Shown here: piece after piece, positions 20,133-29,890 of the stretch | How the letters are laid out: each line of letters starts with the position of its first letter | Position numbering within the stretch: the stretch's first letter is position 1 | Assembly (NCBI GenBank): GCA_027923505.1 | Contig: BROI01000015.1 | Coordinates: forward strand, 310,001-374,000 | Direction of reading: 5' to 3' | DNA: 64,000 bases | Source of the DNA: Mayamaea pseudoterrestris | Taxonomy: Eukaryota; Bacillariophyta; Bacillariophyceae; Sellaphorales; Sellaphoraceae | Notes under the pieces: generated by a model | Database searches by the model: none | Told to the model about the DNA's origin: nothing | The model's input: the letters and a program-made list of their open reading frames with translations, nothing else | Position numbers and translations under genes: made by a program

Positions 20133-23100
20133 CTAATGATAGCGCGGATAAGCGCACTCGAACGCCGACGGATTGATGGGTGCGTTTCCTCCGCAAAACG
20201 TAATCAAAGCGTCTCTGTCAATGTACTCTCTCAAATCACTGTAGCGTATTAGAAACTTCACCTTGTCCCTCGTCCTCGCCGATCGAACATACTTGGAAAG
20301 GCGCATCAAACCTCCAACAGCTGTTCGGGCAAACGTCGTGTTACCATGACCGACCACAACGTACGCTCGATGCAGCTGCTCGGGATAATGATCCAAAAAT
20401 ATGTTAATCAGAGTGCGGGCAAGCCTTTTGCTGGCATGCAAGCTCCAAACCTCGTCAGGTTCCACGCGAGGATTACTAAAATCTTGCGAATTTTGTGCCA
20501 TTGTCGCCTCATCGTCGGACTCTTTTTCTGATTCGCCATCAGCAACCGAACTAAGCATGGACGGGGCCGTCGTTTCCGTATCAGTCTCGTCTTCTAGTCT
20601 CTTCCTTCGCTTCTTTGCCTTGTGGGGTTTACCAAGGGATACAACAAGGGTGCAGCGCACGTTTGGGTCGGCAAGGACCAACTCACGCACTGCCATCTCG
20701 AATCGACACAGAACGGCGGCAACTGCTGCATTCTCATCCTTTCTCCAAGGAGATAATAACATGCTACGAAAGTAGAAGACCGGGTTGTCCTTCTTGTCGC
20801 GACCTTGCTGAAAAAATTGTCCATTCTGCATTTCAACGCGGCACAATCTCGTATCAATGGGAAAGGTCCGGCCGCGCCAAGCAACGGTTTCAACGATGCG
20901 CACCGCCGCTTTCGTGTGACTGCAGCGCGATGACACGAAGAAGCGCCGAATATCATCTCGAGTGACCATTCGAACTATCGGTACACTCAGAAAACCATCA
21001 GGGGCAGCTGTTGCCTTATCAGCAAAGTAACCAAGCTGTAATAGCTGCTCACAACGGAATGGGACCTGCACATGCTCAAGTATCTTCACCATTTCATTCA
21101 CGGCCTGCTCCAATGGATCATTAGACTCTATAAGAGAAAGGCTATGTCCTTGATGATGACGCAGCGGAGAACTGTAATTTGCTTGTGTGGGCATGCGCTC
21201 CTTAGTCGGACTTTTTATAAAGCGCATCATGGGATCAATCGTTGCGAGAAAAGGATCAGTAATGAACAACTTGAGTAATTTAGTCGTGTCGCTAGGCTCA
21301 TCAGTATTATCTTGGTCGGATGGGTTGTAAAGATTATGATTGTCTAATTGCTTTGGGGTTACAAAGTGACCAGGTAGCGCGGTGCTTGTCTTCAATTGAA
21401 CCATGCGATAGCTGCTCAGAACTCGCTCAGGAGACTCCTCATCGGTCGCACTAGCAAGAACATATGAAACGTCAAGAACGTCATGCTCAAACCCAGGCTT
21501 TTCAATAAAAAGCAATAGAGTCCGCATTGCAAACGTCAATGCCTTTTTGGAGCTCAATGTCGCTACATGGGAGACGTAATTCCCTGGCAAACCATCGCGC
21601 TGTAGACTACCCCCAAAATGTGAAACGTCGCCACAACTCGAAATACGTAGCGCTGGCAAAGGGGTGCGATCACCGGCACTGTGCGTTTGAATGGGGGAAG
21701 ACTCATTTGTCATGAGCGAAAGCAGCGACAAGAAATTTACACCAAGATATGTCTTCCATTGCAAGCGATCGCGGGGAGTCCCTAAATGAATTATAACTTC
21801 AAGCTTACTATCACGCTCTCGCGGTCCACCCATTTTGAAGTTCTGAACGGCAGTGTCAAAGCTAGGATCGACGCCTTCCGGCAAAGAACGGACAAAAACT
21901 GCCACATGCCATAGTCGATGCGCATGAACGTGGACACAAGAAACGAAAAAGTCAAGCTCTGGATTCGTATCAACAAGGGTGCGCAAAGACGGAATAGCCA
22001 AGACAGGATCCGTATCGTGTCGAAGGACTGGGTTCTTATCGGACATCGCTACTTTGAACGTATGAATGCCCACAAGCGAATAACCCTGCGTCAAACTGAG
22101 CGCTGTATTGGATCGATTCTGCTTGAATCCTGTACCACGGACTTGGCAAACTACATCCCTCGACACTGTTCCTTCGTAATAAACTTGTTTGTTGTCTGAT
22201 AAGCTATCCCACTGGCTGTTGTCATTGTTGTCGTCAAACGCCATTCTTCGTTTCCAGTAGTTGTCAAGAACAGGTTGGTCAAGGTTCCAACCCTTGTTAA
22301 CGACTCGTCGCGCATCGCAATAGGCATTGACCAAGATTGAAGCCCGAGCAACGCGTTTTCTCCACCGAAAAAGCTGCTCGACTCGAGCTTTGGACGTTTG
22401 GTTGCGCGGTACTGCAGCACTTGGTAAATGTGGAACAAAGAGACGAAAGAAATCAACCGGCCCAATGAGCAAGCGCTTCTCGACATATTCTGACCTAAGC
22501 CCACTCGTTCCGTCTTTGTCTCCGTTGCTGTTTGGTGTCGCTGAATCTGCAGCAGAGTCATTGACTCTACCACTGTCCTTCGACATGTGCTCCGTTGCAT
22601 GCTTCCACCACAATGCTTCCAGTCGCAATCGCAAGGACGGAAACGCACTTCCAAAACACCTGACACAATCATCCCAAGCAATTCCATAGCAGCACTGCTT
22701 CAATAAATCGTCGTCACATGCGTTTGGGTCATTTCCAATCGCGTGATCATCATGCCAAACAAACTCCTTTCCAGCGTAAGCAATACTTCCTTGATGAATG
22801 ACTTGTAGCGCTTGAAACATATTATATATAGATGATCCAAGAGTTTGTAATGCCAAAACATCGGTTTGAAACTGCGCTGCAATGGCAGCCGATCCGAGTG
22901 TATGCTCCATCGTCCACTCGCGATCATTCTCCATGTTTCGTTGTGCAAGCAACGGTGGTGTTGCGGGCGACGTCGAGTCCTGCTTGACATGCAACTGAAT
23001 GATTCCACTCTCCACTGGATTGACAACTTGCAGAAAGGCATGCTCCAATGGTATTTCTACGGGTGGGTCCTTTTCTTGGCTCTTTTTCAAAACAACCGCA

Positions 23101-23819
23101 TGTGGCATGGATCGCAGTGGCCTCTGGGCAATCATTTGAGCCGCTTCCGGTAAATGACCATTCGTCGCATGATGAATTCCCAACGTCGGTGATTCGCTCA
23201 TGGTCAAAGCGAGGTATCGCTCGAGTCGAAAATGCTTGTCAGGTGGTATGACTTGCCGAGATACTTCAAGCCACGACGGTGGAGGCACACGCGTTTCGTA
23301 TACGAGCGAAAAATGCTTCGGTCCATAGTAGTGAATGCGACTCATTGGGTTCTCTTGGTTCGCGGACCGTTCAACTGCTAATAACTCGAAGAGATCGTCG
23401 TACTCGCCCTCATGATTAATGTTGCTGGTAGACAAGTCAAAACTCGAGTATGAACCGGACCGAGATCGAGATCGGCTGCGTTGTCGTCGTTTACGTTGCG
23501 AAAAAAGCGGATCATCCATCAGCGTGGAATCAAGACTTGCAAAGTGCTTGCGGCGGACTGATTTAGCAGATAAGGCTTTTTGATTTTTCCAGCTGACTAT
23601 TTTCCAGATAAAAAAGGCGCAGACCATGACGACGACGAAAACTTCAAGAAAATATAGTTCGCGTTCAGTGAAAAGCATGAAGCGTCCATGGAGAAGCGAC
23701 CAACATGCACGAAGTTCTACTTTGAGGAAGAGCCCTATTGATTCTAAACCACGCAAAGCTCTATTCTGCACGTTCTCTCCATTAACCGGCGTGCACTTGA
23801 CATCATCCAAACGATCCAT
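20133..23819 (-). CDS. Large membrane-anchored protein with C-terminal CRAL-TRIO (Sec14-like) domain
   Basis: 1228 residues from the ATG at 23819. The frame is open to 24188, but that extra 5' part contains two CTACCGGTAG palindromes or lies next to them and looks like promoter/UTR, so the inner start is preferred; an ATG at 24011 is also possible. A strong membrane segment (LYFLEVFVVVMVCAFFIWKIV) is near residue 60, followed by an Arg/Ser-rich stretch (RKRRQRSRSRSRS). The middle 600 residues are not recognised. The last about 270 residues match the CRAL-TRIO lipid-binding fold: IVETVAWRGRTFPID, GRDKKDNPVFYFR, LINIFLDHYPEQLHRAYVV, and DLREYIDRDALITFCGG at the end. An acidic/basic insertion (KAKKRRKRLEDETDTE) interrupts it. 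Such proteins bind or move lipids between membranes. An ER-anchored lipid-transfer role is inference. Confidence 0.72.
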   Translation of the reverse strand: MDRLDDVKCTPVNGENVQNRALRGLESIGLFLKVELRACWSLLHGRFMLFTERELYFLEVFVVVMVCAFFIWKIVSWKNQKALSAKSVRRKHFASLDSTLMDDPLFSQRKRRQRSRSRSRSGSYSSFDLSTSNINHEGEYDDLFELLAVERSANQENPMSRIHYYGPKHFSLVYETRVPPPSWLEVSRQVIPPDKHFRLERYLALTMSESPTLGIHHATNGHLPEAAQMIAQRPLRSMPHAVVLKKSQEKDPPVEIPLEHAFLQVVNPVESGIIQLHVKQDSTSPATPPLLAQRNMENDREWTMEHTLGSAAIAAQFQTDVLALQTLGSSIYNMFQALQVIHQGSIAYAGKEFVWHDDHAIGNDPNACDDDLLKQCCYGIAWDDCVRCFGSAFPSLRLRLEALWWKHATEHMSKDSGRVNDSAADSATPNSNGDKDGTSGLRSEYVEKRLLIGPVDFFRLFVPHLPSAAVPRNQTSKARVEQLFRWRKRVARASILVNAYCDARRVVNKGWNLDQPVLDNYWKRRMAFDDNNDNSQWDSLSDNKQVYYEGTVSRDVVCQVRGTGFKQNRSNTALSLTQGYSLVGIHTFKVAMSDKNPVLRHDTDPVLAIPSLRTLVDTNPELDFFVSCVHVHAHRLWHVAVFVRSLPEGVDPSFDTAVQNFKMGGPRERDSKLEVIIHLGTPRDRLQWKTYLGVNFLSLLSLMTNESSPIQTHSAGDRTPLPALRISSCGDVSHFGGSLQRDGLPGNYVSHVATLSSKKALTFAMRTLLLFIEKPGFEHDVLDVSYVLASATDEESPERVLSSYRMVQLKTSTALPGHFVTPKQLDNHNLYNPSDQDNTDEPSDTTKLLKLFITDPFLATIDPMMRFIKSPTKERMPTQANYSSPLRHHQGHSLSLIESNDPLEQAVNEMVKILEHVQVPFRCEQLLQLGYFADKATAAPDGFLSVPIVRMVTRDDIRRFFVSSRCSHTKAAVRIVETVAWRGRTFPIDTRLCRVEMQNGQFFQQGRDKKDNPVFYFRSMLLSPWRKDENAAVAAVLCRFEMAVRELVLADPNVRCTLVVSLGKPHKAKKRRKRLEDETDTETTAPSMLSSVADGESEKESDDEATMAQNSQDFSNPRVEPDEVWSLHASKRLARTLINIFLDHYPEQLHRAYVVVGHGNTTFARTAVGGLMRLSKYVRSARTRDKVKFLIRYSDLREYIDRDALITFCGGNAPINPSAFECAYPRYH

Positions 23820-24279
23820 TTTGCTGAGCTGTGCGCTGCTGCTGCTCCTGCATAAAAGTCCCAGTCTTCGAGAAAGCAGATTGCTGAATTTAATATTTCC
23901 TTTAGATAGTGAAATTATATGAGGGTAGAAGTGTTGAATTCGGAAAATTGGATGCGATACAGTACTACCGGTAGGAGACTTCCCAGAATATGCCTTACCG
24001 TCGAAGCTCATGGTCGAATCCGTTTCTGTTTTTGCGAGCCAATCGACATGTCCGACCGGTATTAAAAAAGGATATCGCACCTTTTTCACATTATTTTGGC
24101 GATGGGTCAAAGGTGGTCGCCGGGATCTACGACGAGTACGATATAGGTCTGCAAATGTTACATGAACAACGCTGGATATAAATCTCAATTCGATATTAGT
24201 CTCATGCAGTGGTTTACTTATATATATATATACTAATTCACCCTACCGGTAGTAATTGACCCGACGGCACTCGACGCGT
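23820..24279. promoter_or_regulatory. Upstream region of the CRAL-TRIO gene with two CTACCGGTAG palindromes
   Basis: Perfect CTACCGGTAG decamers lie at 23965-23974 and 24243-24252, 146 and 424 bp upstream of the preferred start at 23819. A TATATATATATA run is at about 24220-24231. The minus-strand frame continues through part of this region but shows no conserved content. The right end is the 3' flank of the ankyrin-like gene. Confidence 0.4.
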
Positions 24280-25539
24280 TCATATCAATCGTCCATCATT
24301 CTCGCCGCAATGTGTCTGCGCACCCAAAAAGTTTAACACTCCCATGTCTATAGTAGAGCTGCGTTGGGCTAAAATGAGTGGCGTTTGCCGCAGCCGATTC
24401 TCGACTTGGCAACATTTCGGCTCAACAATCATCAAGTGCCGAATTGCCGCCAAGCTTGCTCCATGTCGTACCGCAAGATGTAAGGCCGTGCTACCCCGGC
24501 GATCCAACAGAGCAACAGAGGTTGGTGCTGACAAGAGGAGCTCGTCCATCAATTTGACTTGGTGTGGCTGATGTTTCAATAGAACCATGAGCGGTGTCTC
24601 GAGCTGATGGCCATCCAGTAGCATCAACGGATTCGTCCAACCAGCTTTTGCAAGTTTCATACCCGCCTCCAGCAACGCTTGAATAACACAAGCAGGAACA
24701 CTCTTGTTTGCCAATGCCATGTGGAGGGGGTACTGATACGGAGCCTTGACTTGCCGCTCCACTTTGCCTTGCGTCTGAGCATGGTAGACCATTTTGGTCG
24801 AGTGAACAATATACTTGCGCATCAAGCTCTGAGGATCCTTCTGTAGTATCTCTTGGACTTGCTGGAGCATTCTAATAGCCGCTTCCTCGCCTGCAGGCTT
24901 GCAACCGAAACAAACATTGTGAAGAAGGCCGTCTTCCTTGTGCGCTATAGCGGCAAGAGGAGCCGGGGGATGCTGCATGACTCTGGCGCTGAGCATTGTC
25001 GATGCTTCACCCATTAAATCGTTTGATGAGGCTGACTTTGATAGTATTCCGTCGGTTGATGAAGATGAAGATGATACTGTATCCGAAATGGTCGTATAGT
25101 GCGAGCTGAAAATGGCTTCATTCATGGCAGCCATGAGTGCAACCAAGTGATGCGAGTGATCCGGCTGCATTGGCACATTATCGCGAGTTGGGGTGCGGAC
25201 AGTAATGGCGACACCTGCACTGCGCCCACCAACAGACGCAGCATCTTGTTGGACCTGAATGTTCAAAGGGGCTCCTGGGAAGAGCGAGGGAAAGGATGTT
25301 TCGGCCGAGTAGGTTCGTACGTGACGAATCGGCGCTGGACCTCGAGCCGCTGCCTGATGGTGAGGAGGATGCGGCTCGTCCTCGGAGGTCTCGTGGAGGA
25401 ACGAGCCAACCGATGCACCGCAATCATCAATCGTTAGCATGTCATCCTCAAGCTCCAACAGACAGCCTAGCGTCCCATGAATGACCGTGACGAGCGGAAG
25501 TGGTGGTTTCGTAGTGCTGGGCGACGGATATTGATTCAT
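24280..25539 (-). CDS. Ankyrin-repeat-like protein, paralogue of the gene at 29891
   Basis: 419 residues from the ATG at 25539. The frame opens at 25656, but alignment with the paralogue supports the inner start. The first 200 residues are low-complexity with one conserved block, IRHVRTYSAETSFPSLFPG, shared almost exactly with the copies at 29891 and 41794. The C-terminal half has ankyrin-like helices: YPLHMALANKSVPACVIQALLEAG, TPLMVLLKHQPHQVKLMDELL, GSTALHLAVRHGASLAAIRHL, TPLILAQRS. Ankyrin repeats usually bind proteins; no partner or catalytic domain is visible. It lies inverted to its paralogue, just outside the 11.9-kb duplication, so this pair is older than that event. Confidence 0.75.
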   Translation of the reverse strand: MNQYPSPSTTKPPLPLVTVIHGTLGCLLELEDDMLTIDDCGASVGSFLHETSEDEPHPPHHQAAARGPAPIRHVRTYSAETSFPSLFPGAPLNIQVQQDAASVGGRSAGVAITVRTPTRDNVPMQPDHSHHLVALMAAMNEAIFSSHYTTISDTVSSSSSSTDGILSKSASSNDLMGEASTMLSARVMQHPPAPLAAIAHKEDGLLHNVCFGCKPAGEEAAIRMLQQVQEILQKDPQSLMRKYIVHSTKMVYHAQTQGKVERQVKAPYQYPLHMALANKSVPACVIQALLEAGMKLAKAGWTNPLMLLDGHQLETPLMVLLKHQPHQVKLMDELLLSAPTSVALLDRRGSTALHLAVRHGASLAAIRHLMIVEPKCCQVENRLRQTPLILAQRSSTIDMGVLNFLGAQTHCGENDGRLI

Positions 25540-25766
25540 ATTCAGTAGTTGATCAGTATGATAGCAGTACTGTGAGGAGCTGTGAGAAAACGGGAAAATG
25601 TTGGACGTTCCTTTCGCAATTGTGAGTGGCACCGGGTACAAGCGCGTCGATATCAACCAACGCAGACCGCTACCTTATAGCTTCGAATACGTTCCGAGCA
25701 GCTGACATGTTCACGTGGTCTCATCAAACATTGAAGTAGGCTATTTTTGCGCTGGCGCTGGGATAG

Positions 25767-25976
25767 TTACTTACAAGTGAACCATTTGTCTGCAAGCTGG
25801 TATTAAGTATCAATGCACCTGCTCATGGCGTCGACGTGTTCGTTTTTGGCAAGAATGACTCGCAAAACCAAGGTCACAACTTCCGCTTCAACATTGAACT
25901 CACAAATCTGAGAAACCTCCAGATGGTGACGAAGGAAACGGTATCGCCGAAGCCTGGCATTATGCTTTCATCATGA
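25767..25976 (+). pseudogene. Orphan coding fragment, 69 codons, no start
   Basis: An open stretch after a TAG at 25764, ending in TGA at 25974. The inferred peptide (VCKLVLSINAPAHGVDVFVFG, then NFRFNIELTNLRNLQMVTKE) alternates like a beta-rich domain and looks coding, yet has no ATG and no recognisable upstream exon. ACAAG before TGAACC could be a weak acceptor site. Probably the last exon or relic of a lost gene; family unknown. A further 60-codon open stretch without ATG (about 26046-26225, with DFDCALLDMQTDGWIRIF) crosses the left end of the duplication and may be another relic. Confidence 0.3.
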
Positions 25977-26131
25977 TGGTTGAAGTTTCAGTCGTGACAA
26001 AATTTCACAGAAGCGGGCCTTACAGTTACTTATGCAGTACAAACCTATTCGACACTTTAATACTGTAGTATACCGACATTATTATTTTGTGGCAGTACTG
26101 CAGACCTTTGCGTTCGCCTGGACGAAGGCAT

Positions 26132-26765
26132 CGATTTCGATTGCGCTTTATTAGATATGCAAACCGATGGATGGATCCGAATCTTTCAATTACACTGCAC
26201 ACCCAAAGCATACAAGCCTTTGTAAGAGAACGCAGTGTATACTGTACGTACTACTGTACGCATTTTGCACTTACGTGCATGTATCAACCTGTCATTGTTT
26301 CGAGCCATTGCCGCCTTCATCACTCCAATCTTGGCAAGGCAACTGCATCAGTCCTTCCCTCTTGCCTCGGTCGATTTGTTACTATGTATCATACCGGCAT
26401 GATACCTGTATATATTTCTACCGATGCGTTGTCACTGGAAGAATGGACAAGGAAGATGCTCTGGCGTTTATAAGTATCATAAGGACGTAGCTACCTCATT
26501 CCTTCCGTGGAATATCGACGTGTTGGTTGAGCAGCTTGCGAGATGAGTCACAGGAGCTCCCGGGATGCACGCCGACAGCAAGGGCTTATTTACAAAATCG
26601 GAACTTTTCACGAGGGCAAGGACGAAAAAGGCCTCCCAGAAGCCAGCCTGTCATCCTTTCTCACATTTTGAGCTCGACAGAGCATAATCAACTTAACAAT
26701 GCTTTCCACTGGTTTGCAATCACATTCTACTTCGTTGTCGACAAGGAAACTACAACAAAGGAGCT
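26132..26765 (+). promoter_or_regulatory. Upstream region of the HMG-box gene (copy A)
   Basis: 634 bp before the ATG. Small frames here (such as 26527-26769) have no domain-like content and are probably 5' UTR. GTACGTACTACTGTACG around 26244-26260 is an imperfect inverted repeat. No TATA box near the start is obvious. The same sequence precedes copy B at 38035-38668. Confidence 0.35.
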
Positions 26766-28247
26766 ATGATGGCAGAAGGTGACAACTCCGGCGAGAGAGG
26801 GCTTCACATCGAAGAAAAAATTATGGAAATATGTGGCACTGATCAAAGCCATGGAGCGATGATTGACGAGGATGAAGATTCAAAGAAAGGCCGCGATAAT
26901 GGACAGGAAGATGAAAAGCCAACTGACGCTTCAATTGATAGTTCATTGGTAGCATCGGAGGCAGCCGCAATAAATTGTAGCTCAGCCTCTTCCACCACGA
27001 AGCGACTGCGCATCCCCGCCAAGTTTCGCAACAAGAAGCCAGCTGACATGCCTCGTCGACCACTCAGCGCATACAACATATTCTTCCGAGATCAACGAAG
27101 ACAAATTATGGAGGATCGACACCGAGGTGTCGTTTCACAACTGAATGCGGCGACGACGTCTACCGGTAGTGGCAGCGGTGGCTTGTTCGAGTCCATGGCC
27201 AGGACGATCGCATCCAAATGGAAGACAATTGCAAAAGACGAGTTGGAACGTTACTCGCAACTCGCCAACGAAGATACACTTCGATACCGTGCACAAATGG
27301 AGGAATATAACCAAAAATTCGTCGAAGACAAGTCAATGGCAGCCAAGAAAAGACGGGCGGAGAATCGAAAGATGAAGCAAGTAGAGAAGGCACAGACTAA
27401 AGCGCTCGAGAGCAAGGCAGCGAGTAAGGGTCTAACTTCTCAGCTCCGAGAGGAGGAAACTGTGCATACGGCAGTGCCATCCACGTCACCTAGAAATATC
27501 TTGCAACAGAATGTGACGGGCAAATATCCGCACACCGGATCGGCAACTACTGCACACCATTCACAATTCTCCAATGACAATCAAATGCGATTGATGTTGG
27601 CGCATGCCAATGGATTAAGCCAGACGCTCCCATCGATCCAAAATCAAAACCACCTTGTCCAAGAGTATCTTCGCCAGATTCAAACTGCGCAATCGCCAAC
27701 GATTCTCACCCAGCAACAGCTATCTCCGGCTCGCTCGCGATTAGCCGCTACAGGGCATCAAGATGGTTCAATGACATCTTTCTATCAAGTTGGCACCCAG
27801 AACCAATGGTCCATTCTACAACTGCTCCACCACCAGCACGTTCAACAGCATTCTCTTCCTACAACATCAACAGCGCATTTTGGCGACTTGAACCAGTTTT
27901 TTACCATGCAGCAACCATACCAGCAAACGAGACAGCTTCATGTGCAACCGCAGCTACAGCTACAGCAGCAGCAGCCGCAGCCGCAGCAACAGATGCCCAG
28001 CCAGTTAGACAATACTGCAGTTGGCTTACTCCTTCAGCAGTTTCAGCAGCAACACTTTAGGCTACAGCAGCAACAAAACATGGTCCATTGGAACACCAAT
28101 GCCAGTTTCTATCAGCAGCAGCAGCAGCAGCAGCAGCAAAACCAGCCGCAGGTACAGCAGGAAATCATTCATCGCGAAGACAGCGATAATCTTGATTCGT
28201 CCTCAACTGGTCGGCGGCAGAGGAAAAATTCCGGCAGCCAGGACTAA
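26766..28247 (+). CDS. HMG-box protein with glutamine-rich C-terminus (copy A)
   Basis: 493 residues; a second ATG follows the first directly. The N-terminus is acidic. An HMG box spans about 96-187: MPRRPLSAYNIFFRDQRRQIM opens helix 1, and SMARTIASKWKTIAKDELERYSQLA plus RYRAQMEEYNQKF give helices 2 and 3. The loop between helices 1 and 2 is lengthened by a Ser/Gly/Thr insert. A basic helix (KKRRAENRKMK) follows as a likely nuclear signal. From about 300 on the chain is Gln/His-rich with an uninterrupted run of about nine Gln (near 28113-28138). HMG boxes bind or bend DNA, and Gln-rich tails often act in transcription. Identical to the gene at 38669. Confidence 0.85.
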   Translation: MMAEGDNSGERGLHIEEKIMEICGTDQSHGAMIDEDEDSKKGRDNGQEDEKPTDASIDSSLVASEAAAINCSSASSTTKRLRIPAKFRNKKPADMPRRPLSAYNIFFRDQRRQIMEDRHRGVVSQLNAATTSTGSGSGGLFESMARTIASKWKTIAKDELERYSQLANEDTLRYRAQMEEYNQKFVEDKSMAAKKRRAENRKMKQVEKAQTKALESKAASKGLTSQLREEETVHTAVPSTSPRNILQQNVTGKYPHTGSATTAHHSQFSNDNQMRLMLAHANGLSQTLPSIQNQNHLVQEYLRQIQTAQSPTILTQQQLSPARSRLAATGHQDGSMTSFYQVGTQNQWSILQLLHHQHVQQHSLPTTSTAHFGDLNQFFTMQQPYQQTRQLHVQPQLQLQQQQPQPQQQMPSQLDNTAVGLLLQQFQQQHFRLQQQQNMVHWNTNASFYQQQQQQQQQNQPQVQQEIIHREDSDNLDSSSTGRRQRKNSGSQD

Positions 28248-28382
28248 GCATATCACTCAACACGAAATAGCACGATTGGAATAAACTGGAATACAACAAT
28301 CTTTCTTATTAGAAAGCAATGAATTGAACGATCGTTTCCTATATAAGAGCAATATAATTGCTAACGTTACTCCTTGTCAAAC

Positions 28383-29318
28383 TCATCCGCCATCAGTCCT
28401 GGCCTCCGTTTCACCAAAAATCTCCGTATCGTCTTCACTCGGCGGAATAATTGTAAGGGGAATACAATCCTGCCAAATTTGACACTCCCATTCAATCAGT
28501 TGCGTACGAATTCGATTGTACACATTGTAAAAGGATACAGCCAATGCCTTGTAGGCCATTTGTCCAAGCAGCAACTTGAGCGGAAGGGCCGCATGGACAA
28601 ACCGTCCCCAGCTCGGCCACTGAATCCACAAGAACCGACTCGTCAAGGCAGCTGACAATAGCTTTTCCCAAAGTGGCAGCGTCAGTAACAAGGCGATGAA
28701 AATCGTGCCTGCCATGACGGCCGCAAGAACGACTGGCGCATCCAGTAACAAGGAAAGCAGTGTACCCAAAGGAGTCAAGTGATTGTACAGACTAAACTGC
28801 GAGTCCGGTCGAAACCATGTTCGTAATATCGCATACTGCGAGTGCCAAAGGGGATCTACTTTGGTTGGATCATTTCGTCGGAGCCGATTCAAGGATGAGA
28901 GCGTCACCCAAGCAGTATTGGACCGCAGATCGCTTCCAATGGGCGCCACCACCTTAGTGCCTGGCTCAGCGTCAAACGAGTAAGCGCATGACATTGGATT
29001 TTCCTCCGTCGATAGTGCACAGTCCCAGTCAACGACTTTGATGGTGTTTTGTTCGGGAGTAACTTGTAAAGCATCAAGACCGCGCTTGACAAGTGCTTGT
29101 CGGAGTTGAAAGGAGCGTGTCTGGAGACAGAGCTGCTGCTGCAGCCGATACGTCTTAATGTCGTCCTTGCTTGCAGACGCGGCTTTTGTAGATCCGCCTC
29201 TTATTTGCGACACGGCAGAGATTAGTTGTCTTGATACATGACGCGCCTGACTTGAAGGAAGTAGCAGGGAAACAACAAGAAGTAGCTTTATTCGCAACAA
29301 GATTCTCCCCATCGTCAC
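28383..29318 (-). CDS. Signal-peptide membrane protein, family unknown (copy A)
   Basis: 311 residues. The N-terminus is a signal peptide (ILLRIKLLLVVSLLLPSSQA) followed by a basic region with the motif IRGGS. The middle has a soluble part with WDCALS and CAYSFD cysteines. Near residues 190-220 there is a long hydrophobic segment (LLDAPVVLAAVMAGTIFIALLLTLPL), with a second possible one near 250. The tail is acidic. It therefore enters the secretory pathway and stays in a membrane. I recognise no family. The gene converges on the HMG-box gene with 135 bp between stops and diverges from the ankyrin-like gene. Confidence 0.68.
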   Translation of the reverse strand: MTMGRILLRIKLLLVVSLLLPSSQARHVSRQLISAVSQIRGGSTKAASASKDDIKTYRLQQQLCLQTRSFQLRQALVKRGLDALQVTPEQNTIKVVDWDCALSTEENPMSCAYSFDAEPGTKVVAPIGSDLRSNTAWVTLSSLNRLRRNDPTKVDPLWHSQYAILRTWFRPDSQFSLYNHLTPLGTLLSLLLDAPVVLAAVMAGTIFIALLLTLPLWEKLLSAALTSRFLWIQWPSWGRFVHAALPLKLLLGQMAYKALAVSFYNVYNRIRTQLIEWECQIWQDCIPLTIIPPSEDDTEIFGETEARTDGG

Positions 29319-29890
29319 TTGTCACGTCGCCAATGAGACTTGTATCTGTTTCGCCTATAGAGCACCAAGACAAGATGGAACGGTAGAATTGTCTCGACAG
29401 GATCGATCAAACTTAAAATCCCATGGTCGACGAGGCGCGGCGCGTGGAAGAAGAAACGTCTGATGTCGCAACGGTTAGATTTAACAATCGCAGAGGCACC
29501 CACTGCGACTGTCACGGAAACGACTGACACGGTGAAAATTGATACGATCACGGCTGGCTAGCAGCTGTGAATATTCTATTTAACCATCAAGTGCTTCAAC
29601 TTCAATGAAAAAGATGAAAACTGTGGAAGGGCACAGATGCAGTTCAGAAATAGTGACGAGGAAGGACAGGTGCAAGGATACACATTCGCATCTTGTGGTC
29701 CATGACATGGAAGTTCATCCGCACTTCTGTAATCACAAGTTCCAGCGTACCGTATCACCGCTATTCTTCCAAATGATTGTCCGAAAGATTTGCCGAAGCA
29801 ACTTCCTTGCGTGGTGTTTTACTCTCACAATTTTGCACGAGCGCATCGTTTAATTCTCAATTCGCCGCTTTCCTTTGATCCAACAACATC
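29319..29890. promoter_or_regulatory. Divergent intergenic region (copy A)
   Basis: 572 bp between start codons of the signal-peptide membrane protein (minus) and the ankyrin-like gene (plus). A small frame at 29605-29853 has no recognisable content. CTATTTAACC at about 29576 is a weak TATA-like site. Nothing else seen. Confidence 0.35.

Noticed and set aside
26527-26769. 80-residue frame upstream of the HMG-box gene
   Set aside because: No domain and immediately upstream of the HMG ATG; more likely 5' UTR.
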